Origin: Lysobacteraceae bacterium PS02340
Lineage (GTDB): Bacteria > Pseudomonadota > Gammaproteobacteria > Xanthomonadales > Xanthomonadaceae
Assembly: GCA_029959605.1 (NCBI GenBank)
Contig: JASCOC010000001.1
Span: 248,001-312,000, forward strand
DNA length: 64,000 nt
Direction of reading: 5' to 3'
Shown here: piece by piece, positions 19,225 through 30,429 of the stretch
How the letters are laid out: the number at the start of each line of letters is the position of its first letter
Position numbering within the stretch: the stretch's first letter is position 1
Made by a program: the position numbers and the translations under genes
Notes under the pieces: model-generated
Database searches by the model: none
Told to the model about the DNA's origin: nothing
The model's input: the letters and a program-made list of their open reading frames with translations, nothing else

Positions 19225-21309
19225 ATGTCGTACACGTCAGCCGGGCCCGATTCGACGGTCTTTCCGGACATCGCCGGTTACCGTCTGCTGCGCATCGTCG
19301 GACACGGCGGCATGGCCACGGTCTATCTCGGCACGCAGCTCTCGCTGGGCCGCGACGTGGCGATCAAGGTCATGCTGCCCGAGGCGCTGGCCGATGAAGT
19401 GAGCCGGCGCCGCTTCGAGAACGAAGCGCGCACGATCGCCCGGCTCGAGCATCCCAACATCGTCGGCATCCACGAAGTCGGGCGCACCGACGCCGGACTG
19501 CCCTGGTACGCGATGCCGTACCTGCCGCACGGCCATCTGGGCAGCCGCGATCTCACCGGCGACCACGCCCGCGTGCGCGAAGTGCTGCGCGCCCTGCTGT
19601 CGGCGCTGGCGTATGCGCATGCGCGTGGTGTGATCCATCGCGACGTCAAGGCCGAGAACGTGCTGTTCGACGAAGCCGACCGGCCGCTGCTGGCGGATTT
19701 CGGCATCGCCCTGCGTCGCGGGTACGGCACGCGGGTCACGATGGTCGGGCTGGCCGTCGGCAGCACCGCCTACATGGCGCCCGAGCAGGCACGCGGCCAG
19801 CAGGTCGACTTCCGCGCCGATCTCTACAGCGTCGGCGTGCTGGCCTGGGAGATGCTCAACGGCAGCCTGCCGTACCAAGGCGAAGACGCGCTGTCGATGG
19901 CGATCGCCCACACCCAGAATCCGATCCCGCGCCTGTCGCCGCCGCTGCGGCACTGGCAGCGTTTCATCGACCGCGCCCTCGCGAAATCGCCCGGCCGCCG
20001 CTTCGCCGACGCCAACCAGATGCTGCAGGCGCTGGCGCAGGTGCCGCAGCGCGACGGCAAGCGTGAACCGGTCGTCACCGGTACGTTCCGGCGCATCGGC
20101 GAAGGCGCACGTCGCCTCGGTACCGGTGCGCGGCATGTCTCGCCGATGCTGTGGATTCCGGCGGTACTGGTGGTCGCGGCCGGCATCGGCTTTCTGCTGC
20201 GTCCGTCCGGCGCGCCGGATGCCGATGCACCGACGCCCGGCCTCGCAGTCGCCGGCGGCAACGCAGCCGCGCCCGTCGATGCCGAGGGCCTCGCCCATGA
20301 CGACGCACGCACCTCCGCCACCGCGGACGCGGCGGACGCATCCGCGGCACCGAAGGCCGCGCCAGTCTCGGCGTCAGATCGCCACCTCGGCGATGCCGAG
20401 CGCCAGTTGCGTGCCGGCCAGCTCGCAGCACCCGCAGGCGCTAACGCCTTCGAATCGTTGACGCGCGCCTGGCAGGCCGATCGCGAACACCTGCGCTTCG
20501 CGCCGCTGTCCGGCCGTGCGTTCGATGCAGCCGGCGCACGCGCCACCGCACTGATCGCCAAGGGCGAGCACGGCGATGCGAGCGCGCTCCTCGCCGCTGC
20601 GCGCCAGCATGCGGCCGCCACCGGGCAGGCCGACGGCGACGCCATGCGCCGCCTGCGCACCCGTGTCGACGACGCGCTCGAAGCCCGTATCGGCCAGGCG
20701 GTCACCGATGTCGATCGCGGCGAAGCGGTCGCGAGTCTGGCCTCGGCCGAAGCCGTGGGCCTCGATGCCGCTGCGACGTCGCGCCTGCGCCGTCAGGCCA
20801 TGACCATTCCCGACGTCGCCGCGCTGGCCGCCAGCGTCGCCGGCGGCGCCCGCGTGATCCGCAGCAGCGACGGCGTGTACGCGATCTCCAATGCGCCGGT
20901 CACGCGGGCGGACTACGCCGCCTTCGTCGCGGCGACCGGTCACAAGTCCGCGGCGTGCCGCGCGCGCGGTTCCGTGCTGCGTGCGCTGTCGCCCAAGGAC
21001 TGGGAGAACCCCGGATTCGAGCAGTCCCCGTCCGATCCCGTGGTCTGCGTCTCGTGGCACGACGCTGTGGACTATGCGCGCTGGCGCAGCGAACGCGAGG
21101 GCCGCAGCATCGTCGTCGCGTCCACCGCCCAGGGTGCCAGCGTCGCCACGCGCGCGGTCGGTCCGGCCGAATGGCGCAGCGACTGCGCGGCCGCGTGCAA
21201 GGACCGCATCGCCGCCGGCCGCAGCCAGCGCGACGAACTCGCCAGCCGTGCGCTGGACCCGCGCCGCGGCTACGACGACGTCGGCTTCCGGCTCGCGCAT
21301 CTGCCCTGA
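19225..21309 (+). CDS. Membrane Ser/Thr protein kinase with degenerate FGE-like C-terminus
   Basis: A 694-residue Hanks-type kinase. Domain order: kinase (about 19-275) with GHGGMATVY loop, Lys48, HRDVKAEN (Asp140, Asn145), DFG (158-160) and APEQ; juxtamembrane; one membrane helix (308-325); Ala-rich periplasmic linker; and a C-terminal formylglycine-generating-enzyme-like module (about 540-694) with SDPVVCVSWHDAVDYARWRS and the closing GYDDVGFRLAHL. The FGE module is much shorter than usual: the core that normally carries the PTEAEWEYAA motif is missing. The ATG at 19225 follows AGGGGGA. Likely a surface-sensing kinase; substrates unknown. Confidence 0.88.
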   Translation: MSYTSAGPDSTVFPDIAGYRLLRIVGHGGMATVYLGTQLSLGRDVAIKVMLPEALADEVSRRRFENEARTIARLEHPNIVGIHEVGRTDAGLPWYAMPYLPHGHLGSRDLTGDHARVREVLRALLSALAYAHARGVIHRDVKAENVLFDEADRPLLADFGIALRRGYGTRVTMVGLAVGSTAYMAPEQARGQQVDFRADLYSVGVLAWEMLNGSLPYQGEDALSMAIAHTQNPIPRLSPPLRHWQRFIDRALAKSPGRRFADANQMLQALAQVPQRDGKREPVVTGTFRRIGEGARRLGTGARHVSPMLWIPAVLVVAAGIGFLLRPSGAPDADAPTPGLAVAGGNAAAPVDAEGLAHDDARTSATADAADASAAPKAAPVSASDRHLGDAERQLRAGQLAAPAGANAFESLTRAWQADREHLRFAPLSGRAFDAAGARATALIAKGEHGDASALLAAARQHAAATGQADGDAMRRLRTRVDDALEARIGQAVTDVDRGEAVASLASAEAVGLDAAATSRLRRQAMTIPDVAALAASVAGGARVIRSSDGVYAISNAPVTRADYAAFVAATGHKSAACRARGSVLRALSPKDWENPGFEQSPSDPVVCVSWHDAVDYARWRSEREGRSIVVASTAQGASVATRAVGPAEWRSDCAAACKDRIAAGRSQRDELASRALDPRRGYDDVGFRLAHLP

Positions 21310-21405
21310 TTCGAGCGATCGGGCGACGATGGCCGTGCGCCACGCTTCCGCGGTGCAGTCGCGGGGCGCATCATGTTGCGTTCCCCACCCCACCCGCGGA
21401 TTCCA

Positions 21406-22104
21406 ATGAGTGCCCACACCCTGGGCGGACGCCTGCAGCGTCTGTTCCTCACCGGCCTGTTGACCCTGCTGCCGATCTGGCTGACCTGGATCGTCGTCAA
21501 GTTCGTCTTCGTGCTGCTGTCCAACATCAGCACGCCGTGGGTCGCGCCGCTGGCGCACCGGATCGCCGCGGGCTTTCCGAACTCGATGGGCTGGATCAAC
21601 GCGGTCTCGGTCCAGGCCACGATCGCGATGCTCGCGACCATCGCGCTGATCCTCGGCGTGGGCTGGCTCGCGCGTCGCGTCATCGGCCAGCGCATGCTGT
21701 CGTGGGTCGATGCGCTGGTGCGCCGCATTCCGCTGGCGAACGTGATCTATTCCAGCGCGCGCAAGCTGCTCGACATCCTGCAGACCAAGCCCGACGGCAC
21801 CCAGCGCGTGGTGCTGATCGACTTTCCGCACGCGGAGATGAAATCGGTCGGCTTCGTGACCCGGGTGATCCGCGAACAGGGCACCGGCCGCGAACTGGCC
21901 GCGGTCTACGTGCCGACCACGCCGAATCCGACGTCGGGCTATCTGGAAATCGTGCCGCTGGAGAAGATCACGCCGACCGACTGGACCGTTGACCAGGCGA
22001 TGAGCTTCATCATCTCCGGTGGCGCGGTCGCACCGGACACGATCCCGTTCGATCCGCCACCGGCGCCGCCCGTGACGCCAGCCCCGGCGCCGCCCACGCC
22101 CTGA
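21406..22104 (+). CDS. DUF502 inner-membrane protein
   Basis: A 232-residue DUF502 family protein with two membrane segments (about 13-40 and 65-88) and a soluble domain with the conserved RRIPLANVIYSSARKLLDIL and VVLIDFPHAEMKSVGFVT and VPTTPNPTSGYLEIVP motifs. The last 20 residues are Pro/Ala rich. The family is widespread and uncharacterised in bacteria; plant relatives affect trafficking. The ATG at 21406 is chosen over 21373 because DUF502 proteins begin just before the first helix. Confidence 0.88.
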   Translation: MSAHTLGGRLQRLFLTGLLTLLPIWLTWIVVKFVFVLLSNISTPWVAPLAHRIAAGFPNSMGWINAVSVQATIAMLATIALILGVGWLARRVIGQRMLSWVDALVRRIPLANVIYSSARKLLDILQTKPDGTQRVVLIDFPHAEMKSVGFVTRVIREQGTGRELAAVYVPTTPNPTSGYLEIVPLEKITPTDWTVDQAMSFIISGGAVAPDTIPFDPPPAPPVTPAPAPPTP

Positions 22105-22179
22105 GCCCGTGACCTCCGGCCCTTGCCGGCCTTGCGTCGCGTTCGACAGCATCGACCCGAATCGCCTCTGGAGCCCGAC

Positions 22180-24060
22180 ATGCAGCAGCCGCTCGTTCTC
22201 GCCATCGCCATCGCAATCGCCACCGGCGGCGCACTCGTCGGCTGCAATCGCGATGCGCCCGCGCAGACCGCGGCCGCCCCCGTCGCCGAAGCGCCGGTCG
22301 AAGATGCCGCAGCGCGCGCCGCCAGGTTGACCACGCTGTATGCCGAGTACTGGGAAGACGTGCTCAAGCTCAATCCGGTGCAGGCGACGTTCCAGGGCGA
22401 TGCGCGCTACAACGACCAGCTGCCGGATTTCGGCAGCGCCGAATACCGCGAGCAGGTGCGCAGCTTCAACGAGCGCTGGCTCAAGACCGTCGAGGCGGTC
22501 GGCAGCGAAGGCCTGCAGGGGCAGGACCTGCTGAGCTATCGCATCTTCGTCGACGACCGCCGCAACGCGCTCGACGGCGAGCGATTTCCGGGCTGGATGA
22601 TGCCGGTCAACCAGATGGGCAGCATCGTCAGCTACTCGGTGCTGCTGGGTTCGGGCACGAACGCACAGCCGTTCGCAACCGTCGCCGATTACGACGCCTG
22701 GCTGCGCCGCGCCGCACGTATTCCGGTGCTGCTCGACACCGAGATCGCGAACATGCGCGCCGGCATCGACGCCAATGTCGTGCAGCCGCGCGTGGTGATG
22801 GAGAAGGTGCTGCCGCAGTTCGATGCGATCCTCGTCGACGACGTGGAAAAGAGTCCGTTCTGGGGCCCGGTCGCGAAGTTTCCCGACGACATTCCGGAAG
22901 CCGACCGCGAACGCCTGACCGCTGCGTTCCGCACGTTGATCACCGACCAGCTCAATCCCGCCATCCAGCGCCAGCGCGACTTCATCGCCAACGACTACAT
23001 GCCGCACACGCGCGACAGCGTCGGTCTCGATGCGCTGCCCGACGGCATGGCCTGGTATGCATTCTCGGCCCGGAACCAGACCACGTCCGACCTCACGCCC
23101 GATGCGATCCACCAGATCGGCCTGGATGAAGTCGCGCGCATCCACGAGCAGATCCGCGGCGTGATGGCGGAGACGAAGTTCGAAGGATCGCTGCAGGATT
23201 TCTTCCGCTTCATGCAGACCGATCGACGTTTCGAGTTCCGCTCCGAAGACCAGTTGCTCGCGCACTACCGCGCGATCGAGAAGAAGATCGAAGCCAGGGT
23301 GCCCGACCTGTTTTCGCTGACGCCCAAGGCCGGCTTCGAGATCCGTCCGATCGAGGCGTTCCGCGCCGCGTCGGCCGCAGGCGGCGAGTACATGAGTCCC
23401 AGCGAGGACGGCACGCGCCCGGGCATCTTCTACGTCAACACCTTCGACCTGCCGACGCGCAAGCGTTGGGATGCCGAAGATCTGTTCCTGCACGAGGCGA
23501 TTCCCGGCCACCACTTCCAGCTGGCGCTGCAGCAGGAACTGACCGGCCTGCCCGCGTTCCGCCGCTTCGGCGGCGAGACCGCGTACATCGAAGGCTGGGG
23601 CCTGTATGCCGAAAGCCTGGGCAAGGAACTCGGCCTCTACACCGATCCCTACGACTACTTCGGCCGCCTGCAGGGCGAGCTATGGCGCGCGGTGCGCCTG
23701 GTCGTCGACACCGGCCTGCACAGCAAGGGCTGGACGCGCCAGCAGGTGCTCGACTACATGTTCGAGAACTCGTCGGTCAGCGAACCCGATGCGATCGCCG
23801 AGGCCGAGCGTTACATCGCATGGCCCGGGCAGGCGCTGGCCTACAAGATCGGCGAACTCAAGATCCAGGAACTGCGCAAGCGCAGCGAGGCTGCGCTGGG
23901 CGAGGCGTTCGACATCCGCGCCTTCCATGCGGAAGTGCTGAAGGACGGCGCGCTGCCGTTGCCGTTGCTGGACGCGAAGATCGACGCGTGGATCGCCGCG
24001 CAGCGTGGGCGGGCGGACGACCAGCCGATCACGATGGCGCCGGCGGGCGTCGAGTCGTAA
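22180..24060 (+). CDS. DUF885 family lipoprotein, putative zinc peptidase
   Basis: A 626-residue precursor with a lipoprotein-type signal (lipobox ALVGC, Cys22) and a DUF885 domain. The zinc-binding HEAIPGHH motif is at about residues 438-445, with the downstream ETAYIEGWGLYAESLGKELG helix that supplies the third ligand. DUF885 proteins resemble M32/M3-type gluzincin peptidases. It would act on the periplasmic face of a membrane. Lies 75 bp after the DUF502 gene. Substrate unknown. Confidence 0.88.
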   Translation: MQQPLVLAIAIAIATGGALVGCNRDAPAQTAAAPVAEAPVEDAAARAARLTTLYAEYWEDVLKLNPVQATFQGDARYNDQLPDFGSAEYREQVRSFNERWLKTVEAVGSEGLQGQDLLSYRIFVDDRRNALDGERFPGWMMPVNQMGSIVSYSVLLGSGTNAQPFATVADYDAWLRRAARIPVLLDTEIANMRAGIDANVVQPRVVMEKVLPQFDAILVDDVEKSPFWGPVAKFPDDIPEADRERLTAAFRTLITDQLNPAIQRQRDFIANDYMPHTRDSVGLDALPDGMAWYAFSARNQTTSDLTPDAIHQIGLDEVARIHEQIRGVMAETKFEGSLQDFFRFMQTDRRFEFRSEDQLLAHYRAIEKKIEARVPDLFSLTPKAGFEIRPIEAFRAASAAGGEYMSPSEDGTRPGIFYVNTFDLPTRKRWDAEDLFLHEAIPGHHFQLALQQELTGLPAFRRFGGETAYIEGWGLYAESLGKELGLYTDPYDYFGRLQGELWRAVRLVVDTGLHSKGWTRQQVLDYMFENSSVSEPDAIAEAERYIAWPGQALAYKIGELKIQELRKRSEAALGEAFDIRAFHAEVLKDGALPLPLLDAKIDAWIAAQRGRADDQPITMAPAGVES

Positions 24061-24425
24061 GGAATTTCGCGCGGAGCCATCCGACCGGATGTCGCGAGCG
24101 CGTCGACCCTGTTCGCTGTTCAAATGAAAGGCGCTGGATGACCAGCCGTTCGGCTGTTGAATACCGGCTTTCGCCGGAATGACGGAATCGGACTGAACCA
24201 CGCGCGTCATGTGGTGGCGATCTCCCTCGTCATCCCGGCGGCTTTCAACAGATGAATGTCTGGTCAAGCAGGAAGCGCTCGTCAACAGCGCGCAGCGGTA
24301 GTCGTCCAGCGACCCGCTCCGGGGAATCAAGCAACGCGCGGCGCATGCCGCGATTGCCGCACCGCCGCTTGCCCTCCTCCACCCACCGCGCGATGCTGCA
24401 GCCCGGTTCGCGCTGGGGAGGCGCC
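24061..24425. other. Intergenic region with degenerate REP elements
   Basis: No gene is supported in these 365 bp. A diverged REP unit lies at 24156-24187, and a half-unit in the other orientation (CGTCATCCCGGCGGC) lies near 24228-24242. The rest shows no clear structure except the Shine-Dalgarno GGGGAG before the gene at 24426. Confidence 0.6.
24156..24187 (-). repeat. Diverged REP-type repeat
   Basis: The stretch ATACCGGCTTTCGCCGGAAT followed by GACGG matches the REP unit at 3593-3622 with a few substitutions that weaken the hairpin. Confidence 0.65.
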
Positions 24426-24842
24426 ATGATCCGCACGATGTTCTCGGTGATGCTCGGCATGGTCGTCGCCATGATGGTGATGCTCGGGCTGGAGTTCTTC
24501 GGGTCGTGGATGTTCCCGATGCCCGCCGGGCAGCTCGCCAACGAAGCGGACCTCGCGCAGATCGTCGCCAATGCACCGACCGGCAAGCTCGTCTGGGTGC
24601 TGTGCGGCTGGCTGCTCGCCGCGGTCTGTGGGGGCTGGGTCGCGGCGCGGCTCGCACGCGTGCGCCGCATGAGCGCCGCGATCGCGGTGGGTGTGCTGAT
24701 CGTGCTGGGCGTGATCGGCAATGCCTGGATGCTGCCGCATCCGCTGTGGATGACCCTGCTCGGTGTGATCGGGCCGATCCCGCTCGCCTGGTGCGGCGGC
24801 CGGCTCGCACTGCGGCGCGATCGCGCCGATGCGCGCACCTGA
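24426..24842 (+). CDS. Small four-helix membrane protein
   Basis: A 138-residue hydrophobic protein with four predicted membrane helices (about 5-30, 52-75, 81-100, 103-125). No family was recognised with confidence. GGGGAGGCGCC directly before the ATG at 24426 is a strong ribosome binding site. It ends 15 bp before the BASS transporter and is probably in the same transcript. Confidence 0.7.
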   Translation: MIRTMFSVMLGMVVAMMVMLGLEFFGSWMFPMPAGQLANEADLAQIVANAPTGKLVWVLCGWLLAAVCGGWVAARLARVRRMSAAIAVGVLIVLGVIGNAWMLPHPLWMTLLGVIGPIPLAWCGGRLALRRDRADART

Positions 24843-24857
24843 GGCGAAGGACGTTCC

Positions 24858-26676
<1,819 letters not shown>

Positions 26677-26760
26677 GTGCGCTGGAAAGGCGGGCACCCG
26701 CCGGGGATCATGTCCCGCTGCGATGACGGGCGTTCTCGCGCTTCATCCGGACCGCAACGC

Positions 26761-26810
26761 CGCTCGACAACAAAAGGCCCCGCACGTGCGGGGCCTTTTC
26801 TTGTCGAGCG
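26761..26810. terminator. Bidirectional terminator between convergent genes
   Basis: A near-perfect 50-bp palindrome: AAAAGGCCCCGCA-CG-TGCGGGGCCTTTT, extended by CGCTCGACAA and TTGTCGAGCG outside a single unpaired base. With A-run and T-run on both flanks it can terminate the beta-lactamase transcript and the opposing M16 gene. Confidence 0.9.
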
Positions 26811-26824
26811 GGACGAGGCGAAGT

Positions 26825-28294
26825 TTACTCGCCGCTGCCGAAGCTCCCATAGGTCTTCAGCTGCTCGGCGACGGCCGCATCGCCGACCACGACGATGCTC
26901 TGCTGCTTCGGGTCGAAGAACTCGCGCGCGACCGACTGCACTTGCGCCGCGGTCACATCGTTGACCTTGTCGACGTAGGTGCTGAGGTAGTCGGCCGGCC
27001 GGCCCAGCAGCCAGTTGCCGGCGAGCGCGGACGCGACCGCGTACTGCAGCTGGTTCTGGAACAGGTAGGTGCCGGCGGTGAAGCGCTTGGCGCGCTGCAG
27101 TTCATCGGCGGGCACCGCCTGCTCGCGCATCGTCTCGAACTCCTTGAGGAACTCGCCGATCGCGGCCCCGGTCACTTCGTTGCGCACGTCGGCCTGTGCC
27201 TGGAAGGACCCGCCCGCCGCGCGCAGGCCGAAGCTGCTGCCGGCGCCGTAGGTATAGCCCTTGTCCTCGCGCAGATTGCGCATCAGCCGGCTGTCGAAGC
27301 CGCCGCCGAGAATCGTGTTGGCCAGCGCTGCGGGGATGGCGCGGTCGTCGTCCGCGTCGAAAGCCGGACGGCCGATGCGCACCGCCGACTGCACGCTGTT
27401 CTCGCGCGGCACGAGCACGAACTGCGGGCCCTTCGGATACGCCGGCGCCGCGACCTCGGCGATCGGATCGCCACGGCCCTGCCAGTTGCCGAACATCGAC
27501 TCGGCCAGTGCCTTGGCCGCCTCCGGCGTTACCGGCCCTGCGATCACCAGCAGCGCATGGTCGGGCCGGAAACGCGCGGCATGCGCGGCCTGCAGGCCGG
27601 CGATGTCGGTGCCGTTGATCGCCGCTTCGGTCGGCAGCGTGTTGCCGTAGGGATGATCGCCGAACAGCACGCGACCCATCGCACGGTTGGCCTGGTAGCT
27701 CGGCTGCGCCTGCATGGCCTTGAGGCCCTGCAGCGCATTGGTTTTCGCCAGCTGCACTTCGTTCGCGGGGAACGCCGGGTTGCGCACCACGTCGGCGAAC
27801 AGCGTCGCCAACGGCTGCGCCGACGACGACAGGCCCGACGCGCTGACGAACAGCCCGTCGTTGCTCGCGGTCGCGCCGATCGAACCGCCGAGGCGATCGA
27901 GTTCCTCGGCGATCTGCACCGAACTGCGCGTGGCGGTGCCTTCGCGCATCAGGCCCGCGAGCAGGTTCGACATGCCCGGCAGCTGGGCCGGATCGCTGGC
28001 GAGACCGCCGCGCACGGCGAGCACGTAGTCGACACGCGGCAGGCCGCCCTGGCGCGGCAGCACCCAGACGGTCAGGCCGTTGTCGAGCCTGTGTTCGACG
28101 AGGCCGAGTTCGGGCAGCGGCTTGTCGGCACCGTAGTCGGGCAGACCAGCGGGCAGCTCGGTCGGCGGTGCGGTGGTGGGCGGTGCGCCGGCGGCGGCCG
28201 GCTGCTGCGCGCAGGCCGCGCTGGCGAACAGGCAGGCGCCGAGCGCCAGTGCGAGCGGACGCAGGCCGCGGGTCGGAATGTGGTGCTTGTCCAT
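26825..28294 (-). CDS. M16 family peptidase-like protein, catalytic motif missing
   Basis: A 489-residue exported protein of the M16 (insulinase/pitrilysin) family, with a signal peptide ending near ASAACAQ. It has the M16 fold signatures (VEHRLDNGLTVWVLP, GGGFDSRLMRNLREDKGYTY) but the zinc motif HxxEH is replaced by the region GMSNLLAGLMREGT. It is therefore the non-catalytic partner of the active gene just upstream (10 bp gap), as in other bacterial M16B pairs. The GLY-rich loop NILGGGFDSRL is intact for substrate binding. AGGAG lies before the ATG at 28294. Confidence 0.9.
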   Translation of the reverse strand: MDKHHIPTRGLRPLALALGACLFASAACAQQPAAAGAPPTTAPPTELPAGLPDYGADKPLPELGLVEHRLDNGLTVWVLPRQGGLPRVDYVLAVRGGLASDPAQLPGMSNLLAGLMREGTATRSSVQIAEELDRLGGSIGATASNDGLFVSASGLSSSAQPLATLFADVVRNPAFPANEVQLAKTNALQGLKAMQAQPSYQANRAMGRVLFGDHPYGNTLPTEAAINGTDIAGLQAAHAARFRPDHALLVIAGPVTPEAAKALAESMFGNWQGRGDPIAEVAAPAYPKGPQFVLVPRENSVQSAVRIGRPAFDADDDRAIPAALANTILGGGFDSRLMRNLREDKGYTYGAGSSFGLRAAGGSFQAQADVRNEVTGAAIGEFLKEFETMREQAVPADELQRAKRFTAGTYLFQNQLQYAVASALAGNWLLGRPADYLSTYVDKVNDVTAAQVQSVAREFFDPKQQSIVVVGDAAVAEQLKTYGSFGSGE

Positions 28295-28304
28295 GTCGAT
28301 CTCC

Positions 28305-29726
28305 TCAGTCCTGCGCCGGTGCAGCAGCGGGCGCCGGCGCGGCCGGCGGGGCGATACCGCGCGCAGGCGCCATCGCGGCCGGCACGCGATCGATGACGGT
28401 GCGGTTGGCATCGGTCAGATAGGTCTTCGCCACGCGCTGCACGTCTGCGACGGTCACCGCCTGCACCCACTCGGGCACCTTGTTGAGCGTCTCCGCATCG
28501 CCCCACAGCAGCTGCGCCTTGGCGAGCTCGTCGGCGCGCGAGATGAAGGGCTCCAGGCCGTTGATGTAATCGGCCAGCAGCTTGGTCTTGGCCGCGGCCA
28601 GCGTTTCGGCGGGCACGCCTTCGGCAAAGATGCGTGCGACTTCCTCGTTGACCGCGCCCAGCACCGCGTCCGGTTCGACGTTGGACTTGTACAGCGCGAA
28701 CAACGTCAGCAGCGTCGGGCCGTCGTAATCCCAGGCGTGGCCCAGTGGCCAGCCGAGACCGCCGTCGATGTTGAGCAGCTGCTCGCGGCCTTTGACCAGT
28801 CCCTGATACAGGCGCGAGGCGTCACCACCGGCCAGCAGCTGCGACAGCACCGCCATCGGCGCGTGGTCGGCGTGGCCGCGTGCGGGCATCTTCCAGCCCA
28901 CCGCGAGCGCCGGCACCTGGGCGAGCGCATCGGCCTGCGCTTCGCGCCTGCCTTCGGTGTTCAGCGGTTCGGACACGTCCGGACGTGCGGGCGTCGCACG
29001 CGAAGGGATGTCGCCGAAGTATTCCTCGACCATCGCGAAGGCTTCGTCCGGCGAGATGTCGCCGGCGATGCCGATGACCGCGTTGTTCGGGCCGTAGTAG
29101 TCACGATGGAAGGCTTCGACATCGGCGAGCGTCGCGCCTTCGAGATCCTTGAAGCTGCCGTAGCCATCGTGCGCGTTCGCCCACTTCGAGAACGCGAGGC
29201 GGTTGATGTCGAACACGAAGAACAGCCCGTAGGGCTGGTTCTGCACGTTGACGCGGATCTCCTCCTTGACCACGTCCTGCTGGTTCTTGAGGTTCTCGGC
29301 CGAGAAATCCAGCGTCTTCATGCGGTCCGCTTCCAGCCACAGGATCGGCCGCAGCGCCGAGACCGGCGCGGTCTCGATGTAGTTGGTGTAGTCGGGACGC
29401 GTGGAGCCGTTGAGGCGACCGCCGCCGCCCTGGATCACGCGATCGAACGTGCCCTTGGGCGCGACCGGCGTGCCCTGGAACATCAGGTGTTCGAACAGAT
29501 GCGCGAAGCCGGTGCGGTTCTCGGGTTCGAGACGCATGCCCACGTGATAGACGACGCTGACGCCGACGGTCGGCGAGCTGCGGTCCTCGGAGACGACGAC
29601 GGTCAGGCCGTTGTCGAGCGTCTTCGTTTCGATCGGCAGCCGCCAATCGGCCTGCTGCGCGGCCGCGGGCGCGGCCAGCATCGCGAGCAGCACGCATGCG
29701 CCACCCAGTCCTGCGAGTCGTTTCAT
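28305..29726 (-). CDS. Active M16 family zinc peptidase
   Basis: A 473-residue exported peptidase with a signal peptide (CVLLAMLAAPAAA). The inverted zinc motif HLFEH is at residues 76-80, followed by the downstream glutamate in QQDVVKEEIRVNVQN (about 150). The C-terminal half (GWKMPARGHADHAPMAVLSQ) is a second M16 domain. Probably forms a heterodimer with the inactive partner in the periplasm. The C-terminus is Ala/Pro-rich. Substrates unknown. Confidence 0.92.
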   Translation of the reverse strand: MKRLAGLGGACVLLAMLAAPAAAQQADWRLPIETKTLDNGLTVVVSEDRSSPTVGVSVVYHVGMRLEPENRTGFAHLFEHLMFQGTPVAPKGTFDRVIQGGGGRLNGSTRPDYTNYIETAPVSALRPILWLEADRMKTLDFSAENLKNQQDVVKEEIRVNVQNQPYGLFFVFDINRLAFSKWANAHDGYGSFKDLEGATLADVEAFHRDYYGPNNAVIGIAGDISPDEAFAMVEEYFGDIPSRATPARPDVSEPLNTEGRREAQADALAQVPALAVGWKMPARGHADHAPMAVLSQLLAGGDASRLYQGLVKGREQLLNIDGGLGWPLGHAWDYDGPTLLTLFALYKSNVEPDAVLGAVNEEVARIFAEGVPAETLAAAKTKLLADYINGLEPFISRADELAKAQLLWGDAETLNKVPEWVQAVTVADVQRVAKTYLTDANRTVIDRVPAAMAPARGIAPPAAPAPAAAPAQD

Positions 29727-29893
29727 GGTCGGTTCCCTGTCCGCCCCGCTCCCCGGGGCACGAACCCCGACTATAAGTCGCGAGGCCGCGTGCGCGCGTG
29801 CCAGCGGTCATGCGATGCCATGCACGCGGCGCTAACAACTGCGGTGCAGACGCACGCGATGATCGCGGCCCACGTCCAGACACGGAGTTCTCG

Positions 29894-30349
29894 ATGCGCC
29901 TCACGCCCGCCCTCGCCCTGCCGCTGCTGTTCGCCGCGACCGCCGTCCATGCCCAGAGCGACCGCGAAGTCGCCGAACGTGCGATCGAAACCGCCGCGCA
30001 GGTGTGCCCGGGACATTCCAACGCGGCCACCGGTCCGACGGTGCGCGCGATGCCGGTCGGCGCGCTGCGCGTGCTGGCCAAACACGGCGCGGTGCTGTGC
30101 CCGGACCGTCGCCTCGAAGGCGACGTCGCCGTGGTGTTCTCGCCCGACTACGGCGTGTTCCGCTGGAATCCGGACGTGCCGGCATCGGTGCAGGCGCTGC
30201 CGACGGTGGTGGGCGCGATCACCCGCAGCGAAGCATTCCCCGCCGAGACCGCCGTGTGGAACGCCGAAGGCGAGCCGCTGCGCGAGCAGGTGGTGCCGAT
30301 GTTCGAGCCGCGACCGAATGCGCCCCTCAACCGGTTCCTGCATCGCTGA
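29894..30349 (+). CDS. Secreted hypothetical protein, 151 residues
   Basis: Signal peptide (ALALPLLFAATAVHA) then a mature domain of about 131 residues with two cysteines (VCPGHS and LCPDRR) that could form a disulfide. No family was recognised. ATG at 29894 with CACGGAG nearby as ribosome binding site. Single gene, followed by a hairpin terminator. Confidence 0.7.
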   Translation: MRLTPALALPLLFAATAVHAQSDREVAERAIETAAQVCPGHSNAATGPTVRAMPVGALRVLAKHGAVLCPDRRLEGDVAVVFSPDYGVFRWNPDVPASVQALPTVVGAITRSEAFPAETAVWNAEGEPLREQVVPMFEPRPNAPLNRFLHR

Positions 30350-30379
30350 TCAGCGTCGAGCGTCGAGACCGATGACGAC

Positions 30380-30403
30380 GAAGGCCGCCCGGGGGCGGCC
30401 TTC
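30380..30403. terminator. Hairpin terminator between convergent genes
   Basis: GAAGGCCGCC and GGCGGCCTTC form a perfect 10-bp stem with loop CGGG, 30 bp after the hypothetical gene and 26 bp from the end of the symporter gene. Confidence 0.75.
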
Positions 30404-30429
30404 TGCTTGCGCGTCGTGACGGGCGGCGC

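Noticed and set aside
20374-23514. Long 1046-codon open frame antisense to the kinase, DUF502 and DUF885 genes
   Set aside because: It is a shadow of three well-supported plus-strand genes, with low-complexity Arg/His/Gly composition.
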